Source of the DNA: an uncultured Clostridium sp.
GTDB taxonomy: Bacteria; Bacillota; Clostridia; Clostridiales; Clostridiaceae
Reading direction: 5' to 3'
NCBI RefSeq assembly: GCF_910588715.1
Contig: NZ_CAJURG010000001.1
Coordinates: 884,072-948,071 of the forward strand
DNA length: 64,000 bases
Shown: positions 19,343-26,912 of the stretch, piece after piece
Layout: every line of letters begins with the position of its first letter
Position numbering within the stretch: the stretch's first letter is position 1
Made by a program: the position numbers and the translations under genes
The notes under the pieces: model-generated
What the model was told of the DNA's origin: nothing
Seen by the model: the letters and a program-made list of their open reading frames with translations, nothing else
Databases searched by the model: none

Positions 19343-20011
19343 TTATCTTATAGCTTCTTCTTCTAATATTCTTGCAACATTATATTCTTCAGTACTATTT
19401 AATGTTACAGATGTTGATATAGGTGTATACCAAGGTTCATTAACAAAAAAATCCTTCCATTCATTACTTACAAAAATATATCCATTCCTTGCATATATTT
19501 CATTTCTTGCAACTGCTAATTGATGATTTGATAAATACTTCAATTCATCTGTTGTAACTTTTCTATAACTACTGTCTGGTATAACAAAATCTCCATAATA
19601 AATTTCATTATTGTTAGACATACCTTCATCTTCAAACTTTTGTATGAATACAACATTTGCATATTCCAGCTCACTTAAGTCATCTGTTGTAACTTTCTTG
19701 TTACTTTTTACATACCAACTTTGATTATTAAAATAATTAATCATTTTTTGTTGTTGAAATTGATATCCATGTCTTGCATATATCTCATTTCTTGCTATTT
19801 CTAATTGATCCTTAGTTAATCCACTTAAATCATATTCTGTTAGATATCTATCACTACTATCTGGTATAATAAAGTAATTATCCTTATATGAATAAGTAGC
19901 TACCTGTTTATTTATTACTTTTTCATCTCCCTGTGTTTTAACTATAGCATTAGTAAATAAACAACTTACTAATAATGTGCCTCCAATTTTAAATATTGTT
20001 CTTTTATTCAT
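19343..20011 (-). CDS. Exported protein with two YARHG domains
   Basis: A 222-residue protein. The N-terminus (MNKRTIFKIGGTLLVSC) looks like a short signal sequence, and LVSC could serve as a lipobox with Cys17; ordinary signal-peptidase cleavage near TNA is the alternative. The mature part has two YARHG domains, with ARNEIYARHGYQF near residue 90 and ARNEIYARNGYIF near 175, each followed by an F/W-rich segment (NNQSWYV, VNEPWYT). YARHG domains are extracellular and of unknown biochemical role in clostridia. The ATG at 20011 follows GGGGGAAAGG. It is a single-gene unit. Confidence 0.85.
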   Translation of the reverse strand: MNKRTIFKIGGTLLVSCLFTNAIVKTQGDEKVINKQVATYSYKDNYFIIPDSSDRYLTEYDLSGLTKDQLEIARNEIYARHGYQFQQQKMINYFNNQSWYVKSNKKVTTDDLSELEYANVVFIQKFEDEGMSNNNEIYYGDFVIPDSSYRKVTTDELKYLSNHQLAVARNEIYARNGYIFVSNEWKDFFVNEPWYTPISTSVTLNSTEEYNVARILEEEAIR

Positions 20012-20161
20012 AACCTTTCCCCCTTAAAATTTTCATTCATATATAATATTAAACATCTGTAAATATTTTCCTTTTTAATTAAGGTATTTTTTTAATTAAT
20101 GTTAAAATTATTTTTATGATATAATTATTAATATAAAACTTTTATTTTAGAAAGTGAGTTT

Positions 20162-21118
20162 ATGAATGAAATGCTAATAGTTTTATTATGTTTTATAATT
20201 ATATCTTTAGTAATTTTAATTTACTATGGTGGAAACTATTTATATAACTTAGGAATAAACCCTAAATATCCTAAGGATTTAATATTTAAACCTAAAAATA
20301 ATGAAAATACAAAAGAAAATGAAACTAGTGGCGTTTCTAATGTGAATAGTAAAACATGGCTACTTAAATACAGTAACTATGAAGATTTATTTATTAAATC
20401 TAAGGATAAATTAAATTTACACAATTATATTATAAAAAATAAAAATAATTCTAATAAATGGGTTATTGCTGTTCATGGTTATAACTCTAATGGTATATAT
20501 ATGGCTTCATATGCTCAAAACTTCTATAATATGGGATACAATATTATAATCCCTGATTTAAGGGGGCACGGTAAAAGTGAAGGAAATTATATAGGAATGG
20601 GTTGGCACGAAAGATATGATGTTTTAGACTTATCAAATTATATTGCTAATACTTATAATAATTCTCAAATTGTTCTTTTTGGTGTTTCCATGGGGGCAGC
20701 AACTGTTATGAGTACGTCTGGAGAAACTCTTCCTAAAAATGTTAAAGCTATAATAGAAGATTGTGGCTATACATCTACTTGGAATCAATTTTCTTATCAA
20801 CTTAAATCTTTATTTAAATTACCACCATTTCCACTGATGCATATAGCAAGTATTATTTGTAAACTTAAATCAGGATATTTTATTAGTGAAGCATCTCCCA
20901 TAAAACAGATAAAAAAATCAATAACTCCAACACTTTTTATACATGGGGATAAAGATGATTTTGTTCCATTTTTTATGCTTGATGAACTATATAATGCTTC
21001 AACAGTTGAAAAGGAAAAACTAATTATTAATGGTGCATCCCACGCTAAGGCAAGTTACGTTAACCCTAAATTATATTGGAGTACTATAGAAAACTTTTTA
21101 AATAAATATATTAAATAA
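20162..21118 (+). CDS. Membrane-anchored alpha/beta hydrolase
   Basis: A 318-residue protein with one N-terminal transmembrane segment (about residues 4-28) and a short Asn/Lys/Glu-rich spacer, then an alpha/beta-hydrolase domain: HGYNSNG (105-111), PDLRGHGKSEG (131-141), nucleophile elbow GVSMGA (Ser176), GDKDDFVP acid region and GASHAKA histidine. This is the layout of YqkD-type hydrolases found in Bacillota, thought to act at the membrane face on unknown esters. The start ATG at 20162 follows AAAGTGAG. The domain call is confident; the substrate is unknown. Confidence 0.85.
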   Translation: MNEMLIVLLCFIIISLVILIYYGGNYLYNLGINPKYPKDLIFKPKNNENTKENETSGVSNVNSKTWLLKYSNYEDLFIKSKDKLNLHNYIIKNKNNSNKWVIAVHGYNSNGIYMASYAQNFYNMGYNIIIPDLRGHGKSEGNYIGMGWHERYDVLDLSNYIANTYNNSQIVLFGVSMGAATVMSTSGETLPKNVKAIIEDCGYTSTWNQFSYQLKSLFKLPPFPLMHIASIICKLKSGYFISEASPIKQIKKSITPTLFIHGDKDDFVPFFMLDELYNASTVEKEKLIINGASHAKASYVNPKLYWSTIENFLNKYIK

Positions 21119-21119
21119 A

Positions 21120-21228
21120 TTAGTCGTTACGTCTGAAATTCCTAAGTTTAAAGGTAATAAATCCTTATATGATTAAATATTATTGAATTAGTATCCTTTT
21201 TATAAGATTTTCATTACGTAACGACTAA
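21120..21228. repeat. 13-base terminal inverted repeat flanking about 80 bases (MITE-like or large hairpin)
   Basis: TTAGTCGTTACGT (21120-21132) recurs inverted as ACGTAACGACTAA (21216-21228). Past the perfect arms, TGAAA and CCTTATA-like stretches also face each other imperfectly. The unit fills the gap between convergent genes 20162 and 21236. No clear target-site duplication is seen. It may be a mini transposable element remnant or an unusually long bidirectional terminator. Confidence 0.55.
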
Positions 21229-21235
21229 ATATTTA

Positions 21236-21445
21236 TTATTTTAAGTTTAATATTGATCTTGCTTTTATTATAAATTCCTCTTCAGTTTTAGCTTCAATAA
21301 AACTTCCATCTACCATTGCAACTATAGTTCCATCCATCCTTCCCCCACATTCTCCTATACATCCAAAAATTATCTTTACATTTTTAAATTCTTTTTTAAC
21401 TAAGTCTACATCTATTCCTGAGCATCCTGGACATACTACTATCAT
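21236..21445 (-). CDS. DUF1450 (YuzB-like) small cysteine protein
   Basis: A 69-residue protein with cysteines in the pattern VCPGCSG near the N-terminus and FGCIGECGGRMDGT in the middle, then VAMVDGSFIEAKTEEEF. The order and spacing match the DUF1450/YuzB family (YGCLxxCGxC, FALVNGE), small cytosolic proteins with a thioredoxin/ferredoxin-like Cys arrangement that may bind a metal or Fe-S cluster. The function is unknown. The ATG at 21445 follows a perfect AGGAGG site. The stop lies inside the region just after the inverted repeat. Confidence 0.75.
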   Translation of the reverse strand: MIVVCPGCSGIDVDLVKKEFKNVKIIFGCIGECGGRMDGTIVAMVDGSFIEAKTEEEFIIKARSILNLK

Positions 21446-21698
21446 TTTATCTTTCCTCCTATATTACCTAAAATAAAAAAACTTTTTAATAATAATTTTA
21501 TTAAAAATTATTTAACTTCTACTTTAAAATAAATCTTTCTTTTTAAAATTATATCAAAACAATCTGAATTATTTAAATATTTATCTTTTAAAATATTTAA
21601 ATAATATAACGTAAAATCAATATTTTTATTTATAATAAATAAATTCTTATTATTTTAAACATAATAAATATTATTAATAATTTTAAGGAGTGAAACAA

Positions 21699-22358
21699 AT
21701 GAAAAAAATTATTTGCTTTCTTTTAGCAATGCTTTCTTTAGTATCTATGTTGCTTTGCAGTATACCAGTATCTGCATCTTGCATAGAAAATCCCTATTCA
21801 CAATTTATAGATGATCCATACTATGAAGTTACATCTGAATATTTAACTGGAATAGTAACTAAACTTTCAAAACTTTCTGCTTCAGGTAGCACTTGTATAG
21901 ATTATTTAGGTGAAGAAATACTATTACATAGAGCTATATTATTTGCTACTCACAATATAGAAAGCTATTCAAGCAATCCAGAATTAACAGATATTAGTGA
22001 AGATATTATTGACAACTATACTGGTGAAGTAAAGGAAATGAGAATTGAATTATCTAAAATAATTGATACACTTGGTAAAAATAGTGAACAACTTAAAAAC
22101 GATACAGAATACATAAAAGAATATAAATTAATAATAGATAAACTTCAAAAAGAATTAAGTGAAATTAAAACATCAGATAGCAATGAAATAGTCTATATTA
22201 AACAAGCAATTTCACTTTTACAAGCATCTTATGATATTTCATCACTTGATAATAAATGTTCTAAGAGTGAATTAGTTAAAGAAATTGCTAAAAATGAAGT
22301 TACAAATACTCAAGCTTATATTTCTAGATTAAAAACCCTTGAAGCTACTTTAAAATAA
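21699..22358 (+). CDS. Secreted helical protein of unknown function
   Basis: About 219 residues. The signal peptide is clear: MKKI, a hydrophobic core LLAMLSLVSMLLCSIPV, and a VSA-SC cleavage site. The mature part is mostly amphipathic helix with coiled-coil character, for example IDTLGKNSEQLKNDTEYIKE and IIDKLQKELSEIKTS, and has three or four cysteines that could form disulphides. No family was recognised. A GTG at 21690 is also in frame but overlaps the AAGGAG site; the ATG at 21699 is eight bases past it and is chosen. The upstream gap (21446-21698) is AT-rich with nothing else recognised. Confidence 0.8.
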   Translation: MKKIICFLLAMLSLVSMLLCSIPVSASCIENPYSQFIDDPYYEVTSEYLTGIVTKLSKLSASGSTCIDYLGEEILLHRAILFATHNIESYSSNPELTDISEDIIDNYTGEVKEMRIELSKIIDTLGKNSEQLKNDTEYIKEYKLIIDKLQKELSEIKTSDSNEIVYIKQAISLLQASYDISSLDNKCSKSELVKEIAKNEVTNTQAYISRLKTLEATLK

Positions 22359-22396
22359 AATTTTTATAACTTACCAACAAAATTATATGTAATAAA

Positions 22397-22448
22397 AAGG
22401 GACTATACTCATATTTAATTTAAATATTTTAATATGAGTATAACCCTT
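22397..22448. terminator. Bidirectional terminator between 21699 gene and PAP2 gene
   Basis: A 12-base perfect stem (22404-22415 with 22431-22442) extended by AAGGG/CCCTT after a small bulge, between convergent genes and with T-rich sequence following. Confidence 0.8.
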
Positions 22449-22452
22449 ATTT

Positions 22453-23283
22453 TTAAATTTTCATATATTTAAATGTCATAGGATATACTCCTATTGCGAT
22501 TAAACTTATTAAAAAGTATCTTAAAAATGAAAATACTATTTCACTTGGTAGTAAATGTTTTAATCCAACCTGTAATACTAATAAAATTAATATTCCTAAT
22601 AATACCCTTATTATTTTATTACCATTATTTGATTCTAAACTAAAATTAACATATCTTTTTTCAATAAATATCCCAATAATAAAACCTAAATAAGTTCCCA
22701 TTCCCTTAATAAAATCTGGAGAATGTGCAAATGTTAATGCAGGAATAAATATTATAAATGTTATTACATATAACAACATTTTATTTTCAAATCTATTATA
22801 TAATTTATAGCATATTAATGATACCAATACTCCTAGTATTCCACCAACTATAACATCCTTTGGATAATGCACACCTAAATATAATCTAGAAAATCCAATC
22901 AAAACAATCATTATAGTTGCAATAATATATATTGCCTTCTTTTTCAAATAAATTGCTATAGCTCCATAAAATGAAGAAGCACTTTGGGTATGACCACTAG
23001 GAAAAGAATATCCAGTCGCTGTTTTTTCTCTTAATGACCTAATTCCTTCTTCCCCTATTGGTCTTTTCATTTTAAAAATATCCTTTATTGTATTATTTAA
23101 AAGCACACTAGTTAGAAGAGAGTAAGCTATATATTCTCCAAACCTTTTATCTAATGACCAATAAATAATTGCTATTACTGTAATAATAATTATTTGTTCA
23201 CCACACATAGTTATTAATTGAAATAAAAAATCTAAAAATGGATTTGCTATACTTTGAATATGTCTTAAAATTTCTAATTCCAT
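22453..23283 (-). CDS. PAP2-family membrane phosphatase
   Basis: A 276-residue integral membrane protein with about seven hydrophobic segments and the complete type 2 phosphatidic acid phosphatase signature: Lys67-x6-RP (KDIFKMKRP), PSGH (95-98) and SR-x5-H (Ser132-His139, followed by YPKD). Such enzymes dephosphorylate phosphatidate, diacylglycerol pyrophosphate or undecaprenyl pyrophosphate outside the membrane. The extra C-terminal membrane segments resemble the larger clostridial PAP2 proteins. It lies 15 bases after the amidohydrolase gene on the same strand, so they are probably co-transcribed. The natural substrate is unknown. Confidence 0.88.
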   Translation of the reverse strand: MELEILRHIQSIANPFLDFLFQLITMCGEQIIIITVIAIIYWSLDKRFGEYIAYSLLTSVLLNNTIKDIFKMKRPIGEEGIRSLREKTATGYSFPSGHTQSASSFYGAIAIYLKKKAIYIIATIMIVLIGFSRLYLGVHYPKDVIVGGILGVLVSLICYKLYNRFENKMLLYVITFIIFIPALTFAHSPDFIKGMGTYLGFIIGIFIEKRYVNFSLESNNGNKIIRVLLGILILLVLQVGLKHLLPSEIVFSFLRYFLISLIAIGVYPMTFKYMKI

Positions 23284-23298
23284 AATTCCCCCTAATTA

Positions 23299-24477
23299 TT
23301 AAGATTTCTTTATATCTTTAACCATAGCTTCTATAGCATATGCTAAATACAATTCAGCACTAATTAATACAGCCCTTTCATCTATATTAAATTTATCATT
23401 ATGATTTGGATAATCCCTACCAATTTCCTCATTTCCAGCACCAACAAAAGCAAATGTTCCTGGAATCCTTTTTTGATATATAGAAAAATCTTCACCTAAC
23501 ATCATTCTTGGGACTTTTATAATGTCTTCTGCTGGAAATATTTTTTTAGCAGCCTCTAATGCTGTCTTTGTTACATTAGGATCGTTAATTACTGCTGGAT
23601 GATGTGCAACATCATATTCAACACTTGCAGTTGCACCATACGCTAATGCTGTACTATATGCAATTCTTTTAATTGATTTTATAATGTGCTTAGCTGTTAT
23701 TGCATTAAATGTTCTTATTGTTCCTTCTATTATAGCCTCACCTGAAATAATATTATGAGTATAACCTGATTGAATATGACCTATTGTTACTACTGCTGAA
23801 TTAACAGGATCTATTTCTCTACTGATTATAGATTGCAAATTCATTACTATAGATGAACAAACTAAAGTAGAATCAACACATTGATGTGGCTTTCCTGCAT
23901 GCCCAGACTTACCAATAACCCTTATAGTAAATTTATTTGATGCAGCCATTCTTGGACCTTCCTCTATAGAAATTTTTCCACATTCTATATCTCCAAATAC
24001 ATGTAAACCAAAAATTTCATCTACTTCATCCAAATACCCATGTTCAGAAACCAACCTTGCTCCACAGGAATTTTCCTCAGATGGCTGAAATATAAAAATT
24101 ATTTTTCCTGGAATACTATCTTCATATTTTTTTAATACAATAGCTGCTCCAAGTAAAGCTGCCATATGAGCATCATGTCCACAAGCATGCATTATTCCCT
24201 TATTTTGCGAAGCATATCTAACTCCTGTATTTTCTTGTATTCTCAAAGCATCCATATCTGCTCTTAATGCTATTACTCGTCCTTCCCCCTTACCAATAGT
24301 AGCAACCACTTCAGTTTTTATTCCATCTTGATATTTAACACCTATTTTATCCAATTCTTCTTTAATTCTTTTAGATGTTCTATGCTCCTCCATGCTTAAC
24401 TCAGGATACTTATGAAAATCCTTTCTTAATGAAATTATATAATTACTTATAAGTTTTATTTCTTTTAAAATATCCAT
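23299..24477 (-). CDS. M20-family amidohydrolase (IAA-amino-acid/hippurate hydrolase type)
   Basis: A 392-residue zinc-dependent amidohydrolase. Key segments are FHKYPELSMEEHRT, ALRADMDALRIQE, the metal-binding MHACGHDAHMAAL, IFQPSEENSCGA, IEGTIRTFNA and MLGEDFSIY, the usual peptidase M20D order with a dimerisation domain in the middle. These enzymes remove acyl or aryl groups from N-acyl amino acids in the cytoplasm. The ATG at 24477 follows GGGGTGGTG. It is the first gene of a unit with the PAP2 phosphatase and is divergent from the GerMN lipoprotein gene. The exact N-acyl substrate is not determinable. Confidence 0.9.
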   Translation of the reverse strand: MDILKEIKLISNYIISLRKDFHKYPELSMEEHRTSKRIKEELDKIGVKYQDGIKTEVVATIGKGEGRVIALRADMDALRIQENTGVRYASQNKGIMHACGHDAHMAALLGAAIVLKKYEDSIPGKIIFIFQPSEENSCGARLVSEHGYLDEVDEIFGLHVFGDIECGKISIEEGPRMAASNKFTIRVIGKSGHAGKPHQCVDSTLVCSSIVMNLQSIISREIDPVNSAVVTIGHIQSGYTHNIISGEAIIEGTIRTFNAITAKHIIKSIKRIAYSTALAYGATASVEYDVAHHPAVINDPNVTKTALEAAKKIFPAEDIIKVPRMMLGEDFSIYQKRIPGTFAFVGAGNEEIGRDYPNHNDKFNIDERAVLISAELYLAYAIEAMVKDIKKS

Positions 24478-24606
24478 AATTCACCACCCCTTTTTTAATT
24501 ATATATATTTTTTCTTAAAATTATATATTATTTTAAATAAATCATTTAATTATTTGTAAATATATGTTAATATTTTTAGTGTAAATAATTTATTTGAGGT
24601 GATATT

Positions 24607-25368
24607 ATGAAAAGAAAATTAATAACTTTAAGCTGTACCATTGCTTTATGTTTATCTTTAACATCATGCGGATTAAAGAGTGCAATTATGGGACAAGAAT
24701 CTCCTACTACTGATGATTCAAATTCTGCACCAACTGCTGCTGAAACTGGAAATGATGTAGCAAATACTGATGCTAATAACTCTACAGCTGAAACTAATAC
24801 TAAGCCTACCACTGAAAATACTACTGCTAATAACACAAATGTTCCTGCTGATTCAACTTTAGCTAATAGTAGTTCAGTAACACAAAATAATACTTCTAAT
24901 ATTACTCCCGATAAATCTTCAAGTCCATCAGCTCCTACTACTAAGAGCAGAAACTGTAGGGTTTTCTATTTTAACAAAGTTGACCTTAAAACCTATTGCA
25001 TTGATACAAGTGTAAAAGTAACAGATAATGCTTTTGTTACTGCATTAACTGAACAACTATATAACGCACCTAAAGGAAATAAAAACTTTTTTACATTATC
25101 TAAAGATTATGGAGTAAGTTCTGCGACATTAAATTATGAAACTAATGTATTAAGTGTTGTATTTAATGAAAACTTCATTAAAGATATGGAACTTTCTAAA
25201 GAAATAGCTAACGGAGTTATACAAGCTATAGTAAATACTTACGGATATAACTATTCTGTAAATAAAGTAGCAGTTTATTTTGGAAATGAATTATATACTG
25301 ACATTGATGGAACAAAAGATAATGGCTATTGTTCTGTAAATTATACTGATGTATTAAAACTTGATTAA
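24607..25368 (+). CDS. Lipoprotein with GerMN domain
   Basis: A 253-residue lipoprotein. A signal sequence ends in the lipobox LTSC (Cys near residue 21). A low-complexity linker rich in Thr, Asn, Ala and Ser (about residues 35-110) leads to a GerMN domain: VFYFNKVDLKTYCIDTSV, FFTLSKDYGVSSATLN and IANGVIQAIVNTYGYN. GerMN domains occur in GerM, a spore-forming-cell cell-wall/channel protein, and in other surface lipoproteins. The long linker suggests it reaches through the wall. The ATG at 24607 follows GAGGTGA. Single-gene unit. Confidence 0.85.
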   Translation: MKRKLITLSCTIALCLSLTSCGLKSAIMGQESPTTDDSNSAPTAAETGNDVANTDANNSTAETNTKPTTENTTANNTNVPADSTLANSSSVTQNNTSNITPDKSSSPSAPTTKSRNCRVFYFNKVDLKTYCIDTSVKVTDNAFVTALTEQLYNAPKGNKNFFTLSKDYGVSSATLNYETNVLSVVFNENFIKDMELSKEIANGVIQAIVNTYGYNYSVNKVAVYFGNELYTDIDGTKDNGYCSVNYTDVLKLD

Positions 25369-25381
25369 TAAAATAATTAAA

Positions 25382-25419
25382 CAGTAAATAGATTAACATA
25401 ATTTTTAATCTATTTACTG
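25382..25419. terminator. Bidirectional terminator between GerMN gene and 25432 gene
   Basis: Perfect 15-base arms (25382-25396 and 25405-25419) with an 8-base AT loop, between convergent genes. Confidence 0.85.
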
Positions 25420-25431
25420 CTTAAATTAATT

Positions 25432-26394
25432 TTAATAATTTTCTATAGTAGTAAAAAAGTTTCTTTTTATTAACAAAAATTCTTCCATATCATTTAAGAA
25501 TTGAAGCAATTGAGCTCTACTTTCAAATTCTTCCCTAGTCTTTGGTAATTCCATTTTTTTAAATTCACTTCTTAAAATTTCTAAATCACTTAATAATGAT
25601 TTACAATCATTCATTTCACGTATATTTTCTGCAACACACAAAGTAAAATCAGACATAATATTCATTTGTTCAACTGGTATATTAAATCTTTGAAAATGTA
25701 ATCTCATTCTTTTTATTGTATCAAATTGATTAATTCTCATATTTATATAATCAGTATAATATGATGAAACTTTAAAAAAATGATTATTTATTATCTTATA
25801 TGCAGTTTCCTTACTTTCATATAGTCTTTTTTCAACTTCAATTATAATTTTTTGTTCATTAACATCAACTGTATGAGTTATTAATGACTTTGACATTTTG
25901 CTTATTATAATTCTATAATGCTCTTCTATCCACTCTTTATCTGCTTTAAATTTATCTTCAAGGGAAGGCATAAAGATATTAGCAATTGCAGCTATTCCAA
26001 TTCCGATTATCATTAATAATATTTCATTTAAAATTAATTTAACTGTTATTTCATTTGCAACTAAAAAATGAGTTGATAAAACTACAGCTGGTACCATTCC
26101 TTCTTGTACTTTTAATCTTGATGTAATAGGAATTAAAGTTATTAAAAATAATCCAAAAACTAATGCTTCATTTCCTAATATATTATATAAAATTGATGAT
26201 ATTAAAATTCCAATACTACAAGCAATTACTCTCTTGCAGCTTATAATTAATGCCTTTTTTCTAGTATCTTGTATGCTTAATATAGCAATAACTGCTCCAA
26301 CTGTTGCATACTGTAAACCTAATATATTTCCTATAATTAATGCAATAGTTGCTGATACTGACATTTTAAATGCTAAATTATATATGTATTTCAA
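25432..26394 (-). CDS. Aromatic acid exporter family (ArAE/FUSC-like) membrane protein
   Basis: A 320-residue protein with about five to six N-terminal transmembrane helices (residues 10-140, for example ATIALIIGNILGLQYATVGA) and a soluble helical C-terminal half starting at FMPSLEDKFKADKEWIEE. This matches the YqjA-type aromatic-acid-exporter family of Bacillota, half-size relatives of the FUSC efflux proteins. The start is a TTG at 26394 behind GGGGTGAAGGA. The transported compound is unknown; no partner gene is adjacent. Confidence 0.8.
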   Translation of the reverse strand: MKYIYNLAFKMSVSATIALIIGNILGLQYATVGAVIAILSIQDTRKKALIISCKRVIACSIGILISSILYNILGNEALVFGLFLITLIPITSRLKVQEGMVPAVVLSTHFLVANEITVKLILNEILLMIIGIGIAAIANIFMPSLEDKFKADKEWIEEHYRIIISKMSKSLITHTVDVNEQKIIIEVEKRLYESKETAYKIINNHFFKVSSYYTDYINMRINQFDTIKRMRLHFQRFNIPVEQMNIMSDFTLCVAENIREMNDCKSLLSDLEILRSEFKKMELPKTREEFESRAQLLQFLNDMEEFLLIKRNFFTTIENY

Positions 26395-26489
26395 AATCCT
26401 TCACCCCATCTGCTTGTATATTCCATATTATATAATATCTTCACCTTTATGGTCTAGATAATTCCTAGCTCACTTTAAAACATATTTAT

Positions 26490-26526
26490 AAAAAAGGGAT
26501 TTGCAATACATGCAAATCCTTTTTTT
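26490..26526 (-). terminator. Terminator of the 26534-26632 peptide gene
   Basis: Stem GGATTTGCA/TGCAAATCC (26497-26505, 26511-26519) extended by A-T pairs on both sides; A/T runs make it workable on either strand. It lies just beyond the stop of the small membrane peptide gene. Confidence 0.75.
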
Positions 26527-26533
26527 ACTTACT

Positions 26534-26632
26534 TTACTTTTTTATATTAGTTACAACTATTGAAATTAATGAAGCTACTATAAGTATTATTAATAATCCT
26601 CCTACAACTTGTGGAAACATCTCATAATTCAT
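26534..26632 (-). CDS. 32-residue single-span membrane peptide
   Basis: Reads MNYEMFPQVVGG, then LLIILIVASLISIVV and ends TNIKK-stop. It has one strongly hydrophobic segment flanked by a charged end, typical of small membrane regulators or type I toxin-like peptides. It has its own near-consensus promoter (26685-26713), a short leader with a G-rich stretch (GGGGGCGAG, 8 bases before the ATG) and a terminator, all within 220 bases. This package makes it likely to be expressed. It resembles KdpF-sized subunits in form only; no kdp genes are nearby. The function is unknown. Confidence 0.6.
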   Translation of the reverse strand: MNYEMFPQVVGGLLIILIVASLISIVVTNIKK

Positions 26633-26684
26633 AATAGCTCTCGCCCCCTAATACCCCTAACTTTTTATTTGTTTATTTACTTAC

Positions 26685-26713
26685 ATTATCTTCCTTATAA
26701 TTAATAACGTCAA
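26685..26713 (-). promoter_or_regulatory. Sigma-A promoter for the small membrane peptide
   Basis: On the minus strand TTGACG, a 17-base spacer and GATAAT; five of six consensus bases match in each hexamer. It predicts a start about 45 bases upstream of the peptide ATG. Confidence 0.7.
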
Positions 26714-26812
26714 ATCTCATATATCGCTGTAATTTATCATATATCTATATTTACTAAAATAAGTAACTATTTTCCTAAGTTAAATACCATATTATGTATT
26801 TAATCTTATAAA

Positions 26813-26856
26813 ATAAAACATTATGAGCATTAAAAATAACACTCATAATGTTTTAT
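26813..26856 (-). terminator. Terminator of the ROK-GH1-GH20 unit
   Basis: Perfect 15-base arms (26813-26827 and 26842-26856) with a 14-base loop, 57 bases past the GH20 stop, followed by TTTTATTTTA on the minus strand. The stretch 26714-26812 holds nothing else recognised. Confidence 0.8.
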
Positions 26857-26912
26857 AAAAAAATATAATTACTAAGATTAAAATTAAATAATTAATATAG
26901 AAATACTATATT

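Noticed and set aside
24576..24836. 86-codon frame opposite the GerMN lipoprotein gene
   Set aside because: Its Val/Ala/Ser-rich product is the antisense of the Thr/Asn/Ala linker of the lipoprotein; it has no start signals.
26534..26632. KdpF subunit
   Set aside because: Size fits, but no kdpABC or other potassium-pump gene is in the window; left as unknown membrane peptide.
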